Positions 11,127 to 21,461 of a stretch of DNA of 47,935 bases are shown here, piece after piece. The notes below the pieces were generated by a model. That model did not search any database and was not told where the DNA came from. It saw nothing but the letters and a program-made list of their open reading frames with translations. Source of the DNA: Mnemiopsis leidyi. Lineage: Eukaryota > Ctenophora > Tentaculata > Lobata > Bolinopsidae. The position numbers were made by a program, and so were the translations under genes. The stretch lies in contig JH152763.1 in the NCBI GenBank assembly GCA_000226015.1, positions 157,104 to 205,038 of the forward strand, written 5' to 3'. Each line of letters opens with the position of its first letter. The first letter of the stretch is position 1.

Positions 11127-11805
11127 TTAAGGGTTCGCATTTTCTGTACTATTATCTGAAGTAGATAAGCGTTTATCAACACTTAGTACACGCCTGTCCT
11201 TAATGTAATGGTACCTCTCTGGTTCAGATTCAAACCGCCTTTTCATCTCGCTGACAACCTTCTGATGTTCTTTTCTCTCCTCGGGAGTTCTGTCTGGTGC
11301 AAGATACAGCTTCCTGAATCCTGAAGTACTCCTCCGGTGATTTCATGAGAAGATTGCTTCTGCTGAGTACCGATTTGACATCATCTAAATTAGTCAGTGT
11401 TACCCTGATGGGCCGAGCAACAGACTTATCTGAGTTCTGACTTCTGAACTCCTATTCTACTGACTGATACAACTTGTGGCATGCTGACAGAATCAACATG
11501 ATTGTTCCAATCGAAGAAAACGTCCGTGAGAATATCCTCTGGCCTCTTATCCTCTTTCTCCGTCGCGACGTGAATGATAAAACTCTTGTACCGTTCATTT
11601 TGATCAACTGTGCTATGCACCACTTTCTTAATAACGTTTGCTGAAGGATTTTGTTTTCACGACATGACTGTCGATTTAACTGAATCCAACTGTTGCTGCC
11701 GACATTCTATTAAAGCTTTTCGATAAGCCAATTTCTCGCTTTTCAGTTGCTCACGCTGACTTGTTTGAGAATAGAAGAAATAGCGGAAGTCAGATCATCC
11801 TCCAT
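11127..11805 (-). pseudogene. Decayed LINE ORF1-like protein relic
   Basis: Minus-strand remnant spread over several frames. Readable pieces in order: MEDDLTSAIS..., AYRKALIECRQQQLDSV, then a 65-aa open segment (11426-11623) with ERYKSFIIHVA and WNNHVDSVSMPQVVSVSRIG, then ARPIRVTLTNLDDVKSVL, then KLYLAPDRTPEERKEHQ and RYHYIKDRRV, stop at 11127. The order (RxI-V-x-F/L..., then KxYxxPDRTPEERxEH, then an RF-type basic end) is what non-LTR retrotransposon ORF1 proteins with an RNA-binding fold show. At least three frameshifts make it non-functional. No reverse transcriptase is left nearby. Confidence 0.75.
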
Positions 11806-12030
11806 CTTGTTGCTTTGTTGAGGGCGTTGATTGAAAATTCCATGTCCAAACCGGTGTAAAACAAGTTACACCGCTAAATGCTGTAATACAAATTGCTGAT
11901 ATCTTACAACTGATAAGAGAACGATAATAATGCTGCGAAAAGCAAATCGTTTAACTGCAACTTCATTCGATTTCAAAAGAATTGTCGTCCGACCCCCGTA
12001 ATAAGTAATGACGTCAGCATTCCTCGGGAG

Positions 12031-12138
12031 GAGTCGGAAATTATTTTTATAATGTGACAGCGTTTCTCAAAATTTATTGGTTGTTTCTGGGTTATCATTG
12101 ATTAAAAGCTGTCACACGATAAAAAAGATTCCCGACTC
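12031..12138. mobile_element. 108-bp foldback element upstream of the MATE gene
   Basis: GAGTCGGAAATTATTTTTAT at the left pairs with ATAAAAAAGATTCCCGACTC at the right, and AATGTGACAGC pairs with GCTGTCACAC further in. It ends about 185 bp before the MATE start codon, so it may lie in that gene's promoter. Confidence 0.75.
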
Positions 12139-12323
12139 TACCCCAAAAAAATCTGACGCCAATTGCTGGGCAGTGGGCACAAACTGCAAAATAGAGTAAA
12201 TTGCTAGGAAGCGTATCATATTTCTCCATTCAGCGATAAGGACAAATTATGTACAAGCAAAAACCTAAACATTTTATTCGTTTACGATTTAACGTTGTAC
12301 TATTTTTGCAACCGTCTGAAAGA

Positions 12324-13997
12324 ATGCAGTACCCAACGAAAGAACTTCTCGCAAAAGAATGGGAATTCATCAAGCTTTCCATGTCATACCTCTCAATCAT
12401 CGTAACATCAGTTTCACTGGCGTTTGTGACAGTCCTTTTTGCGGGTAACATCAACCAGGCTCATCTTGACGGAGTGGGTTTAGCTAACACTATCTTCAAC
12501 GTTGTGGTGATGTCTGTGTCCTCAGGATACTCCTCTGTCTTTGATACATACGGACCTCAGGTATATGGTTCATCAGAGCCAGGGGAATTAGCGACTGTTC
12601 TAGTTAAGTGTCTGTTGCAAGGTGGGATGATTCATTTGACAATTCTGGGACCCTATCTGAATCTGGTCTACGTTATTCGCATGCTTCCCAACTCCGGTCT
12701 TTATCCAACGGTTAATGCTGGTAGTGAGACGGCGATGGAGGATTTCCGAGACTTAGCAGTGAAGTATTTGAGAATGACACTGATTGTGGAATTTCTTGAC
12801 TATGCAGTGACGATGATGCTAAGGTACTTTGCTATACAAGGTCAAAACAAGATTGTATACGCTGTTTCGCTAGTAATGGCGACAGTGCACATTCTAGCAA
12901 ATTACCTGTTGGTATCAGTACTAGGGCTTGGAGTTGAAGGTCTTGGGCTCGCGGCAATTACAGGGCGTACATTGGCTTTAATTGTCTCAGTTGGGATTTG
13001 CGTGGTGAACATAAAGAAGGGACTGTTTCCTTGGAAAGGGATGAACATGAGGGTATTGTTGGGCTGGAAACCCATGATAAAACTAGGTGTGTCTGGAGCC
13101 ATAAACGTCTTTGCAGAAGTGGCTCTGTACGAGATATCGACATTTTGTAGCCAGTTTGCCAGTACAACCACTCTCTCTGTGATCATCATCTACATACAAA
13201 TAATGTCGGTTTGGTGGGCAACATCGTTTGCCATATCTCGGACAGCTGCAACTCTGATAGGGAAAGCTCTCGTCGAAGGAAGTGTTATCAGGGTCAAACA
13301 GTACATGCAGCTCACCCTGATAAACACCCTGCTTGAAGCAGTTCCCACCGCTGTTATCTCTTACTTCTTCAGAGAATACTTGGTCAGAATTTTTCAGGAC
13401 GATCCAGATGTCATAGATGCATTTACCAGTGTGACTTGGTTGGCCTGCATAGGGCTGATACTAACTCACTTGCAGACTAGCTTGAATCAAGGTGTGCTGA
13501 TAGCATTTGGGGCACAGAGATTCACCGCTCTGACAATGAGCATGTCTTGTTACCTCGTGGGACTTCCTCTAATCATCATGACGATCTTCCTCACTAATTT
13601 GGGGGTTACAGGGATATTTCTAGGTTGGATGACTTCGGACACGATAATTCTAATAGCAGCAGTTATCAAGATCTGGAAGACAGATATATTGGAAGAAATC
13701 GAGAAAAGTCGCCGCAGAGTAGCAAACATGGACAAAACTGTAGAAGCGTTTGAAAACCCTGCTTACAATGTAACTGAGGGGGACGTTAAGTTTAGGACAG
13801 AATCTAAAGTTGCTGATCAGGATGCGAATATAAAAGAATTACTGAAGGAAGATAGTGTATCAACTCAATTGTTTGAGAATGCAACATTTGGCCAAAACGT
13901 CCACAATAGTCAGGAAATTAGAATTGTTGTCATAACTTTTGTAACTTTGGCAGTTTTTTGTGTTACATCTGCAAGTATATCATTGATTGGAGGTTGA
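12324..13997 (+). CDS. MATE-family multidrug/toxin extrusion transporter
   Basis: Polytopic membrane antiporter that exchanges organic cations for protons; the animal family is SLC47. The 557-residue ORF is uninterrupted. I choose the ATG at 12324 (MQYPTKELLAKEW), because the family starts with a short hydrophilic segment before the first helix; the ORF stays open upstream to an ATG at 12249, and an acceptor-like AG precedes the chosen start. About 12 membrane segments are visible, plus a final C-terminal one, as in vertebrate MATE1. AEVALYEI (Glu265 and Glu270) matches the two glutamates needed in MATE1, with identical spacing. YGPQVYGS corresponds to the conserved TxxSQxYG region, FGAQRF to the conserved G-Q element and YLVGLPL to the family motif. 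It is a single coding exon among intron-rich neighbours, converging on the SEC23IP-like gene. Confidence 0.93.
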   Translation: MQYPTKELLAKEWEFIKLSMSYLSIIVTSVSLAFVTVLFAGNINQAHLDGVGLANTIFNVVVMSVSSGYSSVFDTYGPQVYGSSEPGELATVLVKCLLQGGMIHLTILGPYLNLVYVIRMLPNSGLYPTVNAGSETAMEDFRDLAVKYLRMTLIVEFLDYAVTMMLRYFAIQGQNKIVYAVSLVMATVHILANYLLVSVLGLGVEGLGLAAITGRTLALIVSVGICVVNIKKGLFPWKGMNMRVLLGWKPMIKLGVSGAINVFAEVALYEISTFCSQFASTTTLSVIIIYIQIMSVWWATSFAISRTAATLIGKALVEGSVIRVKQYMQLTLINTLLEAVPTAVISYFFREYLVRIFQDDPDVIDAFTSVTWLACIGLILTHLQTSLNQGVLIAFGAQRFTALTMSMSCYLVGLPLIIMTIFLTNLGVTGIFLGWMTSDTIILIAAVIKIWKTDILEEIEKSRRRVANMDKTVEAFENPAYNVTEGDVKFRTESKVADQDANIKELLKEDSVSTQLFENATFGQNVHNSQEIRIVVITFVTLAVFCVTSASISLIGG

Positions 13998-14059
13998 ATT
14001 GGTGAATTGACTTAACAATTAAGTTGAACTGACTTTATTTTTTCTTCATTTCTATGATA

Positions 14060-14065
14060 AATAAA
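14060..14065 (+). terminator. Poly(A) signal AATAAA for the MATE gene
   Basis: AATAAA 63 bp after the MATE stop codon, in an AT-rich 3' flank. It is the first such signal after the gene. Confidence 0.7.
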
Positions 14066-14248
14066 ATTTTCATCTGTGCGATGTATTGCAATTTGCAAGG
14101 TATAGCCACTAATCTATAAAACACAATTCACTCTCAAAATTAGAGTGTTATAATTGCCAAAGAACTGTGTGCAATAGACAAGATAAAACGTAAAAACGAT
14201 TGAATACACACACACAGAACACATGTACACGTGCTCACTTTTCAGGTC

Positions 14249-14254
14249 TTTATT
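14249..14254 (-). terminator. Poly(A) signal AATAAA for the SEC23IP-like gene
   Basis: Minus-strand AATAAA begins only about seven bases after the TAA stop at 14261. It supports a genuine, early transcript end. The two convergent genes' signals are less than 200 bp apart. Confidence 0.65.
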
Positions 14255-14260
14255 TTGATA

Positions 14261-16285
14261 TTATTGATGAGAAATGTAAAACACATAGGTAGTCTGACCT
14301 GGAGGTATCTTGTCTTCATCAGGGACCCCTCTTTTCACAAGTCGGGGAGCGTTCTGATCAGAGTCAGCTGTCTGCTGTGTATACTGCACCATCATCGTAT
14401 GTGAGTTTATTATTACCACCTGGCGGTAAGATTTTTTACTTTCAACATGTTTCGTGATATACTGAAAACTTGCACAAATAAAATATTTACAAAATATGTG
14501 CTGGAACGAATTAGTCATACGATTTAACACCCGTACATAACAAATCACACAGCAGCATTTTAATTGTATCTACCTATGAGTTTTTGTAAATCATGAACAT
14601 CTAATGAAAAATCTAAGTAAAAATAACATACTTCTCCATTTCCAAGTTCCACCCTCATTGGAAACGTTTTTAACTTTACTGCAGTAGCGTAATGCTCCTG
14701 CAAAAATCGGTTTTACAAAATTATTCAGTTTGTGTTGAAGCATATATTTTGATTTTGAATTGACAATATGCAGCAAAGACTGTTTATACCTTTCAGATAA
14801 TTTTACTAGGCATATATATTAAGTATAGTGTATCAATTATTGACGAGTAAAAGTTACCTCAAGTATTTTAGCTTTGTCTTCATTATAAGGCTGCATGATG
14901 TCATTGTTACCACGATAGAACCAAGTGCAGCGTCGAATAGCAGATGCACACCCATCCCAGTAAACAGGTATTCTCTGCCTTGCTGCCATGTTGACATCGT
15001 ATCTTCCTCCGTCGGTGCTGACTTGTAATTTACCATCATCAAACTCCTGACCTGGCATGTTTCATAATAGATGAGTACAGTAAAACCTCTATTTATCGTG
15101 CCTCTATTTACAGTATCCCTCGATTTACCGGGCATTCTCTATTTCCCCCGATACTTCTCAATGTGGTAAAACTTATATTTACCATCCCTCTATTTACCGT
15201 GTCCCTCGATTTACCAGGTCTTCTTCCTTTTCCCCGAGAGGCCCGGTAAATAGAAGTTTACCTGTATATGCATGATAACAGTTAATAAAGATGAATGTCT
15301 ATTGTCTAAGCCCTATATCAAACGTAGCCAGAAAGTTTGTTTACTTTGGTTTGTTTTCAGAAAATACGAAATACTGTGGCATCAAACCTTCACTTCTGGA
15401 TGTATAGACTTTTTCCAGTTTTTCTGAGTCACGATAAGAAAATGGATTCCAACTGCCACCAGGATTGCTATAGTACCAATGGATTGATGGCTTTAAAAGC
15501 AGTGAAGTGTGAGGTGATGTGATTGGTGACAATGTGATCTTCATACCCTCCTGAGGAGAATGATGTGAGTTATCAGGAGACGGTTCTTCACTGATTTCAT
15601 TTTGGATACCATGAACCTCAGGAGTCTGATATATGTAAGACCCTGATAAAGTTGGCCTGCGACCCAAATGGGATGGTTTTGATTGATTAGGGGTTTGGGG
15701 GGATTGAAATTTAGAAACATCCATCAAGGGTATGGAACAATGAGATTGTATTTGCTGGAGGGTTGGTGCAGATGGCTGAACATCTATTGCCTTGAGGCCT
15801 TGTTGTTGACTAGATCCATCAGCTGTGCTCTGAAGATTTTGATCCAATGTAACTTGATTTGATGGAAATTGAGTATTTTCACTTGAAGAAGAAAAGAGTC
15901 TGGACAGCTGTGGTTCAGGGTTGTGACTAGGGGAATAGTTTTGATCAGCAGACTGAAAGTAAGCAGGATCAATATTCATTTGTGATGGAGATTCTGCAGT
16001 ATGCATTATTGAACCACTAAAGACAGTAGTAGGCTCTATTTCGTGGGTTAACTGTTGAATTTTATATTCAGTAACAGTATCTTCATTACACAGATTTGTA
16101 CCACTTGACATCCTTATGCTGCGCTCTAGTATATCTGCTTCTGACTCTTCAGAATCAGCTGGAGAGCTCCTCTGTATTCCACTACCTCCAACATAACTTA
16201 CAGGAGCTTCATGTCCATCATTCAGGTTGCTTCTTGGTGTTGAACACGCTTCTGGCATATGACTACCAGCCTCTCCGTCATCCAT
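14261..16285 (-). CDS. SEC23IP: SEC23IP-like WWE-domain protein lacking the DDHD lipase domain
   Basis: Coding exons on the minus strand: 16285-15388, 15051-14858, 14697-14632, 14419-14261; GT-AG, phases 1, 0, 0; 438 aa. Residues 1-270 are Ser/Pro/Gln-rich, as in the SEC23-interacting N-terminus of SEC23IP. A WWE-type segment follows: HWYYSNPGGSWNPFSYRDS, then GGRYDV, RRCTWFYRGN, and the family block up to RLVKRGVPDEDKIP. In the SEC23IP/DDHD2 family this leads into a phospholipase A1-like DDHD domain. Here the protein stops at TYVFYISHQ, where the lipase fold should begin (family: LVFMVHG). The long N-terminus favours SEC23IP over DDHD2. The start is the first in-frame Met; the frame stays open 11 bp further to an acceptor at 16297, so an upstream coding exon is possible. 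Either a truncated gene, a lipase-free isoform, or a duplicate. Confidence 0.85.
15076..15266. mobile_element. pogo/Tc1-mariner-like MITE in the SEC23IP-like intron
   Basis: Begins TACAGTAAAACCTCTATTTA and ends AAATAGAAGTTTACCTGTA; the ends are inverted copies flanked by TA, the target of the Tc1/mariner/pogo superfamily. The interior repeats CCTCTATTTACCGTGTCCC-type blocks. The same family is found at 46580-46768. It sits in intron 1 (15052-15387). Confidence 0.8.
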
Positions 16286-16296
16286 TGAATCACCAA

Positions 16297-16815
16297 CTAA
16301 AAGATAGTGTAATCATAAATTAAGTACCATATCATACATTAAAGTTTCATTCAGCAATTTCTTTATTTTCTAGCACTGGCAGTTTTTAACATGAAGAAAT
16401 TTGCTATGCAATGAGATTGTGGTCCAGCTTTTTTCAGATTTATAATTTACAGGTGAGGATAATTACACACAAATAGCAAGAGTGCAAAGAATTGCCACAG
16501 GGCATATGTATTTTCAAAAGCTAATAACTTTTGAGAAGAACAAAAGCTGTTCTTAAGCCAATATGTATTTCAGTTATCAAAGTCGGTTGCTAATACAATT
16601 AGTGAAATCATAGGTCATGTGATAACGAAAATGAACACTTTTTGGCACTTTTGTGAAGAATTTCTCTATCACACTCCAATTCCTTTCCTAATTGTACAAT
16701 GATATCATTTAAAAGTTTAAAAGTTCAAAAACCGCAAGTTTTAAATATGCTTGTTAGAAAGTACTCATATAGCCATTGCAATAACAGCTAGGTGAATAAT
16801 CAAATGGCAAAATAA
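16297..16815. other. Spacer between two minus-strand genes
   Basis: About 520 bp between the zinc-finger stop and the first recognised SEC23IP-like exon. AT-rich. It must hold the promoter or a 5' exon of the SEC23IP-like gene unless transcription continues from further up, but no exon can be defined. Confidence 0.5.
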
Positions 16816-17760
16816 TTAAATATTGTGACTCTTTTTGTGAATACCCATGGAGGAGGGTCTTTCAGAAGTAAATGAGCAAAGATTGCATCTTAATAATTTA
16901 GATTCATTTGCTAAAGTGTTGCTTTGAGGATGATGACTTTTCAGATGCTTGTCTAAAAGAATTTTCTTCGAGCTATTGTATGAACATAGATGACATTTCC
17001 ATTTCCGATCGCCAGTGTGAGTTGACTCATGCTCCTGAAGCTTTGTTATGTCTTTGAGCATCTTTAGGCAGTACTTACATTTAAGTTTATGTGACTTAGC
17101 ATGTTTTCTAAATTCTGAGCTCTCTCTTGTAGAATATGGACATTTAGAGCAATATTTCAGATCATGAATTTTCATGTGATTTTGAAGTTTTGCCCGTGTT
17201 CTGGTGGAAAATTCACAAATTACACATTTAAAAACTAATGAGTCAGTACTGTGAATTCTTTGATGCTCAGAGATAGCAGATTTTGAAGCTGCTTTATACG
17301 GGCATATTGAACACTGAAAAGGTTTTTCCCCAGTATGCTTTCTTTGGTGAATTCTCAACTGCCCACTCTCAGTAGCTGACCAAAGGCAGAACTGACATTT
17401 GTATGGACGAATGCCAGTATGTCGTTTTAAGTGAGTATCCAGTGATTGCTTGTGTGCACTCCTAAAACTACAGTAGCTGCATTTAAAAGGTTTGATCCCA
17501 ATATGCTGGCTATTTACATGTGACTGAATATGTGAAGTACATCGGGCACTGTAATCACACAGACTACACTTGAAAACGTTTTTTTCACCATCCTTTAGTG
17601 AGGAATCTTTGGTATAATAATTCGCTGTAGAAACAATATGACAATAGTTTTTGTTAATTGCTCTTTCTTCACTACTGGAAGAAGAGCAAGGGTCGTCTCT
17701 TGAGATATCTTTTGATTTCCAGACAGTAAGATTGCTTGTCCAATCTGTTTCATTAGCCAT
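16816..17760 (-). CDS. C2H2 zinc-finger protein, nine fingers
   Basis: Single large coding exon, 314 aa, start MANETDWTSN at 17760. An acceptor (TTCTTACAG) two bases upstream at 17763 shows that a non-coding 5' exon precedes it, so the in-frame ATG at 17796 is intronic. Nine C2H2 fingers fill residues from about 64 to the end, with CxxC starts FKCSLC, FKCSYC, YKCQFC, FQCSIC, FKCVIC, YCSKC, LKCKYC, WKCHLC and LRCNLC. Several linkers are TGxRPYKC or TGEKPFQC, typical of DNA-binding arrays. Spacing and the SxxH pattern recall REST/ZNF-like multi-finger regulators. No KRAB, SCAN or BTB domain. The N-terminus is Ser/Glu-rich. Nuclear transcription factor by inference; target unknown. Confidence 0.92.
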   Translation of the reverse strand: MANETDWTSNLTVWKSKDISRDDPCSSSSSEERAINKNYCHIVSTANYYTKDSSLKDGEKNVFKCSLCDYSARCTSHIQSHVNSQHIGIKPFKCSYCSFRSAHKQSLDTHLKRHTGIRPYKCQFCLWSATESGQLRIHQRKHTGEKPFQCSICPYKAASKSAISEHQRIHSTDSLVFKCVICEFSTRTRAKLQNHMKIHDLKYCSKCPYSTRESSEFRKHAKSHKLKCKYCLKMLKDITKLQEHESTHTGDRKWKCHLCSYNSSKKILLDKHLKSHHPQSNTLANESKLLRCNLCSFTSERPSSMGIHKKSHNI

Positions 17761-17968
17761 GTCTGTAAGAACAAAAGTTTGATTACAAAAAAGCATATTT
17801 TATATTTTTAAAAGACAAGAGTTTTGTGAGGTTCACTGGATTTCAACCCTCCTTTTTCCAATAACGTTTTTTTAAATTTATTAGTACAAGGTCTGTACAG
17901 ATTGCATAATGCTGAAATTTCTACCTGATTGCTAATAGCTATAATAGTGAGATGACAACTATACTAAA

Positions 17969-18227
17969 CAGTGGCGTAATGTTGTAAGTTTAGCCAATAT
18001 GGCGCCCCTCAGCGATGAAAATGCGCCCCTAAATGGCCAGTGGCGTAACGTTGTAGCTTCATCCAATATGGCGCCCCTTGGCGGTAAAAAGGCGCCCGCA
18101 AGTGGCGCCCCAGGTATAAGGGCTTACAGGGATTGTGAAATAGGGCAGAAAATCTAAACAAATTGTGAAATTATTAAACCAAACACGCCCCAGCAACCAG
18201 CAAAATCGGGCCATCGTTATGCCACTG
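17969..18227. mobile_element. hAT-type MITE with 8-bp target duplication
   Basis: Left end CAGTGGCGTAATGTTG, right end CATCGTTATGCCACTG: inverted ends of the CAGTGGCG type typical of hAT elements. Flanks are ATACTAAA (17961-17968) and ATACTAAC (18228-18235), an 8-bp duplication with one change, as expected for hAT. The left end is duplicated: a second CAGTGGCGTAACGTTG starts at 18039, 70 bp in, followed by the same AATATGGCGCCCCT block. No ORF. Confidence 0.88.
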
Positions 18228-18235
18228 ATACTAAC

Positions 18236-19240
18236 CAAAATTGGGGCAGATGTTTGTTCCATGAATCCCAAAGTATTCGTAAAATTCTGATGCAAGGGTA
18301 ACTGGTCTATGAAAACATGTTGATGCAGTAGAAGTGAGAGAGATGGGAAGTTTTGTTTTTCCTGTTAAGCTGTTAGTGAAAGTACAATTCAATAATTAAT
18401 ATAAATAAATAACATGTTGATACAGCATTATCCCCATATAAAGATGACGAATAAAGACATCTATAAAAATATAAAAATTATATGCAAAACCGAATTAAAG
18501 TACAATTCAATTAATAAAAATTTGCAACACAACTGTATATAAAAATAGTTCCCATTTTGGCACAAGCTACTTCAAGAAGTAAAGAATTCTTCAACTTTCT
18601 TTAAGCTTTAAAATGGGTTAAAGGAGTTTTAAGAATGATATGATGTACACATGTCGTTCATGTTCTAAACTTTTGGAATGTGTCCAATTAAGTTTTAGTG
18701 TTTAGGAAAAAATCATATTTTTGCCATGGCCAATTGATACCTTTAACTCAAAATGTTAACATGTGAAGCTATAAAACTTAAAAGGACCAAGTGGCAAGTT
18801 ATGTTAGTAATAAAAAAGAAATAACGAATATCTTTTGTCCCATCCTATTGTGGCAAAAATTGATTTATTAATCTTAGCTCTAATATCTAAATAAATTTAC
18901 AAATTGTTTAAATTTTGTAGGATATGTAAAATCTAATGAATGTTTGTAAATCTCTACTGAGCTACAAGAGAATTATCCTTAAAATAGATATTACATGCTT
19001 ATTTAACTTATTTTCCAAATAATTGACACATACTATTTTATTCCAAACTTCATCAGAGATCTCCCAAAAATCTCCCGCACCACATATTCCTAAAGCTTTA
19101 GTTTTATACACTAAATTGAATTTCAAATTTAAAATCGTTTACATTAAATCAGATAAAATTTCAATTTCAATAGGTAAGTAAAGCTAAGATCGGTTGGCAT
19201 AGCAATTAATTTGTCGATTTCGTGATTCATGTTTTTGTTG
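18236..19240. other. AT-rich intergenic, nothing seen
   Basis: Very AT-rich sequence without ORF, repeat array or hairpin that I can support. Confidence 0.55.
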
Positions 19241-20080
19241 TAGGTTGATAATCTATTGTCGCGGCCATCACGCGCTCTCACGCATTTCGAAGAAATTCTA
19301 GACGCGCATCTCCCGTTGATGTTTTAATTGACATGAATGCAGCTGAAAATTTTTAATTGAGCCTGCTAAATCATTGTACGGCAGCGCGAACCCTCCTGTC
19401 ATTTTATTCCCATATTCCCTCTATTATTCCCATATTCCCTCTATTCGCTGCGAATGAGGGTCGGACGAAGTCAGACAAGCCAAATCAGTACAGCCTTCAC
19501 CTAACCATGTGCTTACGCCCCGCGCGCGCAGCGCGGTGCAGTGGCTGCTACCTCTGTGTCATGTTCAGGTGGCGCGGTAAATTACCGCTGGCACTTTACT
19601 TGTGCTTACCGGGAGCTGGGCGGCCCGGCTCTTTCTGTTTCTACGGCCACGGTTCTTTTTGACAGTCAACAAGTTCACCGAACCAGGTGCTAATACCCTA
19701 TATTACTGCTGGTGGCGCGCGTTTAGGTAACCAGGTGCTTACGCACGCCGCGCAACACTGTACACGCGCGGCTGCTACGCGCTCAAAAGGGCGGATCGTT
19801 AGACTGTTAGAGAAGGCGCAGGCGACGAGCGTTAATGGACTCTGGTTAGCTAGCATCAGCAAGTCTGAAGTCAACACGGACTGAGTTATGCACAGGTAAG
19901 CCAGAGCCGTAATTAACTGTAACAACCGGGCTTCATTTACCTGGGGACCTCAGGCTAATTGTAGAGAGAGCCGCGCATCGCCCGGTAAGGCTTCATGCTA
20001 GTCAGACAGTGCATTGCTACACGTTGCCTAGCCCTACTGCCGCGAAGCGGCAGCGCGGCCACGCCCCCCGGGTCACAACG
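19241..20080. repeat. GC-rich, CpG-dense interspersed repeat
   Basis: Abrupt jump in GC and CpG compared with both flanks. The left end (GTTGATAATCTATTGTCGCG, GCCATCACGCGCT, TTCTAGACGCGCATC) is found as an inverted copy at 36650-36725. Inside are recurring modules AACCATGTGCTTACGC (19504), AACCAGGTGCTTACGC (19730) and ACGCGCGGCTGCTACGC (19763), also met at 36375-36510. ORFs through it are by-products of the high GC. Class unknown; no transposase. High CpG could also make it a promoter-like island. Confidence 0.75.
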
Positions 20081-20899
20081 TGAGACAAACAGTGCAGCAA
20101 CTCAGAGTAATACTAATATCTTAAATCAAACGCTTATTTTATATCAAAAGAGATACTGAAAAGCTTCCTCTATTACATTTACAACATGACCTGTCGACTT
20201 GAATTGCGATAATTTGTAATACAAATATATTTCGTACTTCCAAAACCTTTCTTGAGTTTCTTACATTTCAGATGGTAGTAGTACTAGTAGTGTGTAGTGA
20301 AAAAGGTTATATAGTGACCATACCAGAAATGATGCAAAATTTCAAGCATGCATTTGACACTTCCATTTCCATACTATGTTACGTCAGATAATTTTAAGAG
20401 TCGGGTATAAAAAAATGTGCTACTTCAGCTTCGATGCGATATTGATAGGGTTTGTTGGCATTTGTTAATTCAATTCATTACATTTACACAAATGTTGCAG
20501 TTCCACTTCCAGCATCATTTTACATTTTATCTAAGTCTCACTCTATCAATATGATTATAACCGCTGTATCCTGCATAGGATTTGAACTTAAATTCTTGAA
20601 ATGGCACGAAAAAACAAGACAGTCCAACACAAATAACAATAACAATATCAAATATGCAAGTTAGCGCCGGGACACATTTACAATTTCGTCAAAATGAAAG
20701 TTTAACTTTATGTCGCCACCGTAAATTAACGTTACTATATAGATCAATTTAACTTCTTACCAATCCTTAGACCTTAACATCCTTCTCTCTTCTCAACAAA
20801 ACAAAACAAGGGTCTGTAATCACTTTGAAAGGGTACAACTTAATCAACACTTTCATTCCGATTTTTCACAATCTGAGTTGATGAAATCGAGATCACATT
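20081..20899. other. Intergenic, nothing convincing
   Basis: AT-rich with a short GTAGTA-type low-complexity tract near 20275. A 70-aa plus-strand ORF ends in an asparagine run (AAC/AAT repeats) and is not credible as a gene. Confidence 0.5.
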
Positions 20900-21144
20900 T
20901 CAATCTCTACTCGAGTCTGAGTCCCTTCTGTCCATCCTGTAATGTCGGTAATCAAGTCTCTTGTTACAGGTTCTGTCTATTTTAGACTCTCTCTTATTGC
21001 AATCCTTCCTGACGTCCAGCTCATCGTAGGGGAATATCTTGGGGACTGTCTCGCTGGAGTAGCGTCTCCTGCCGGGGGAACCTGGAGTACTAGGAGCTTG
21101 TTCCTGGATCCTGGAGTTCCGGTTCGATGTGTTGTTGTAGTTAG
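20900..21144 (-). CDS. Candidate terminal exon of an unidentified or alternative transcript
   Basis: Minus strand, acceptor CCACCCCACAG just upstream, 81 codons in phase 1. Reads NYNNTSNRNSRIQEQAPSTP, then GSPGRRRYSS, PKIFPYDELDV, KIDRT and DSDSSRD before TGA. The composition (Ser/Pro then Arg/Asp) looks like real protein. The FPYDEL...IDRT pieces faintly recall a villin headpiece start but the rest of that fold is missing, so I do not name it. A second near-identical acceptor region lies 33 bp further upstream, from a small duplication. Could be a 3' exon of an alternative PTRH1 transcript (phases allow it) or of a separate gene. Confidence 0.35.
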
Positions 21145-21461
21145 CTGTGGGGTGGAAGTGTTAGTTATTGTAGATAGCTGTGGGGAGGCAATGTTAGTTA
21201 AGGAAAATGTGATTACACCTTACTAATTTACTATAGAAATTACTAATTTACTATAGAAAATGTGATTGGACCTTACTATAGAGTATAATGCGGTTGTTAT
21301 AATTTTTATGATGCATTCTCCCAAAGCTAATAATACTGAATGCACTAACGTTATCATTAACAGTAAGATTTCTCTAAAAATGCAGCGTGTGAGCTGATAC
21401 AATCTAGTACCAATAAGAAACCCAAAATACTGCAGGTCAAAGTATCATGAGTGCTCAACTT

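Noticed and set aside
19357..19925. Several ORFs in the GC-rich block
   Set aside because: High GC reduces stop codons; no domain and no conservation between the two copies of the repeat at protein level.
20900..21144. Villin headpiece domain
   Set aside because: Only FPYDEL and IDRT resemble it; the hydrophobic core and the C-terminal KKxxLF end are missing.
20942..21226. 94-codon plus-strand ORF
   Set aside because: It is the opposite strand of the better-supported candidate exon at 20900-21144.
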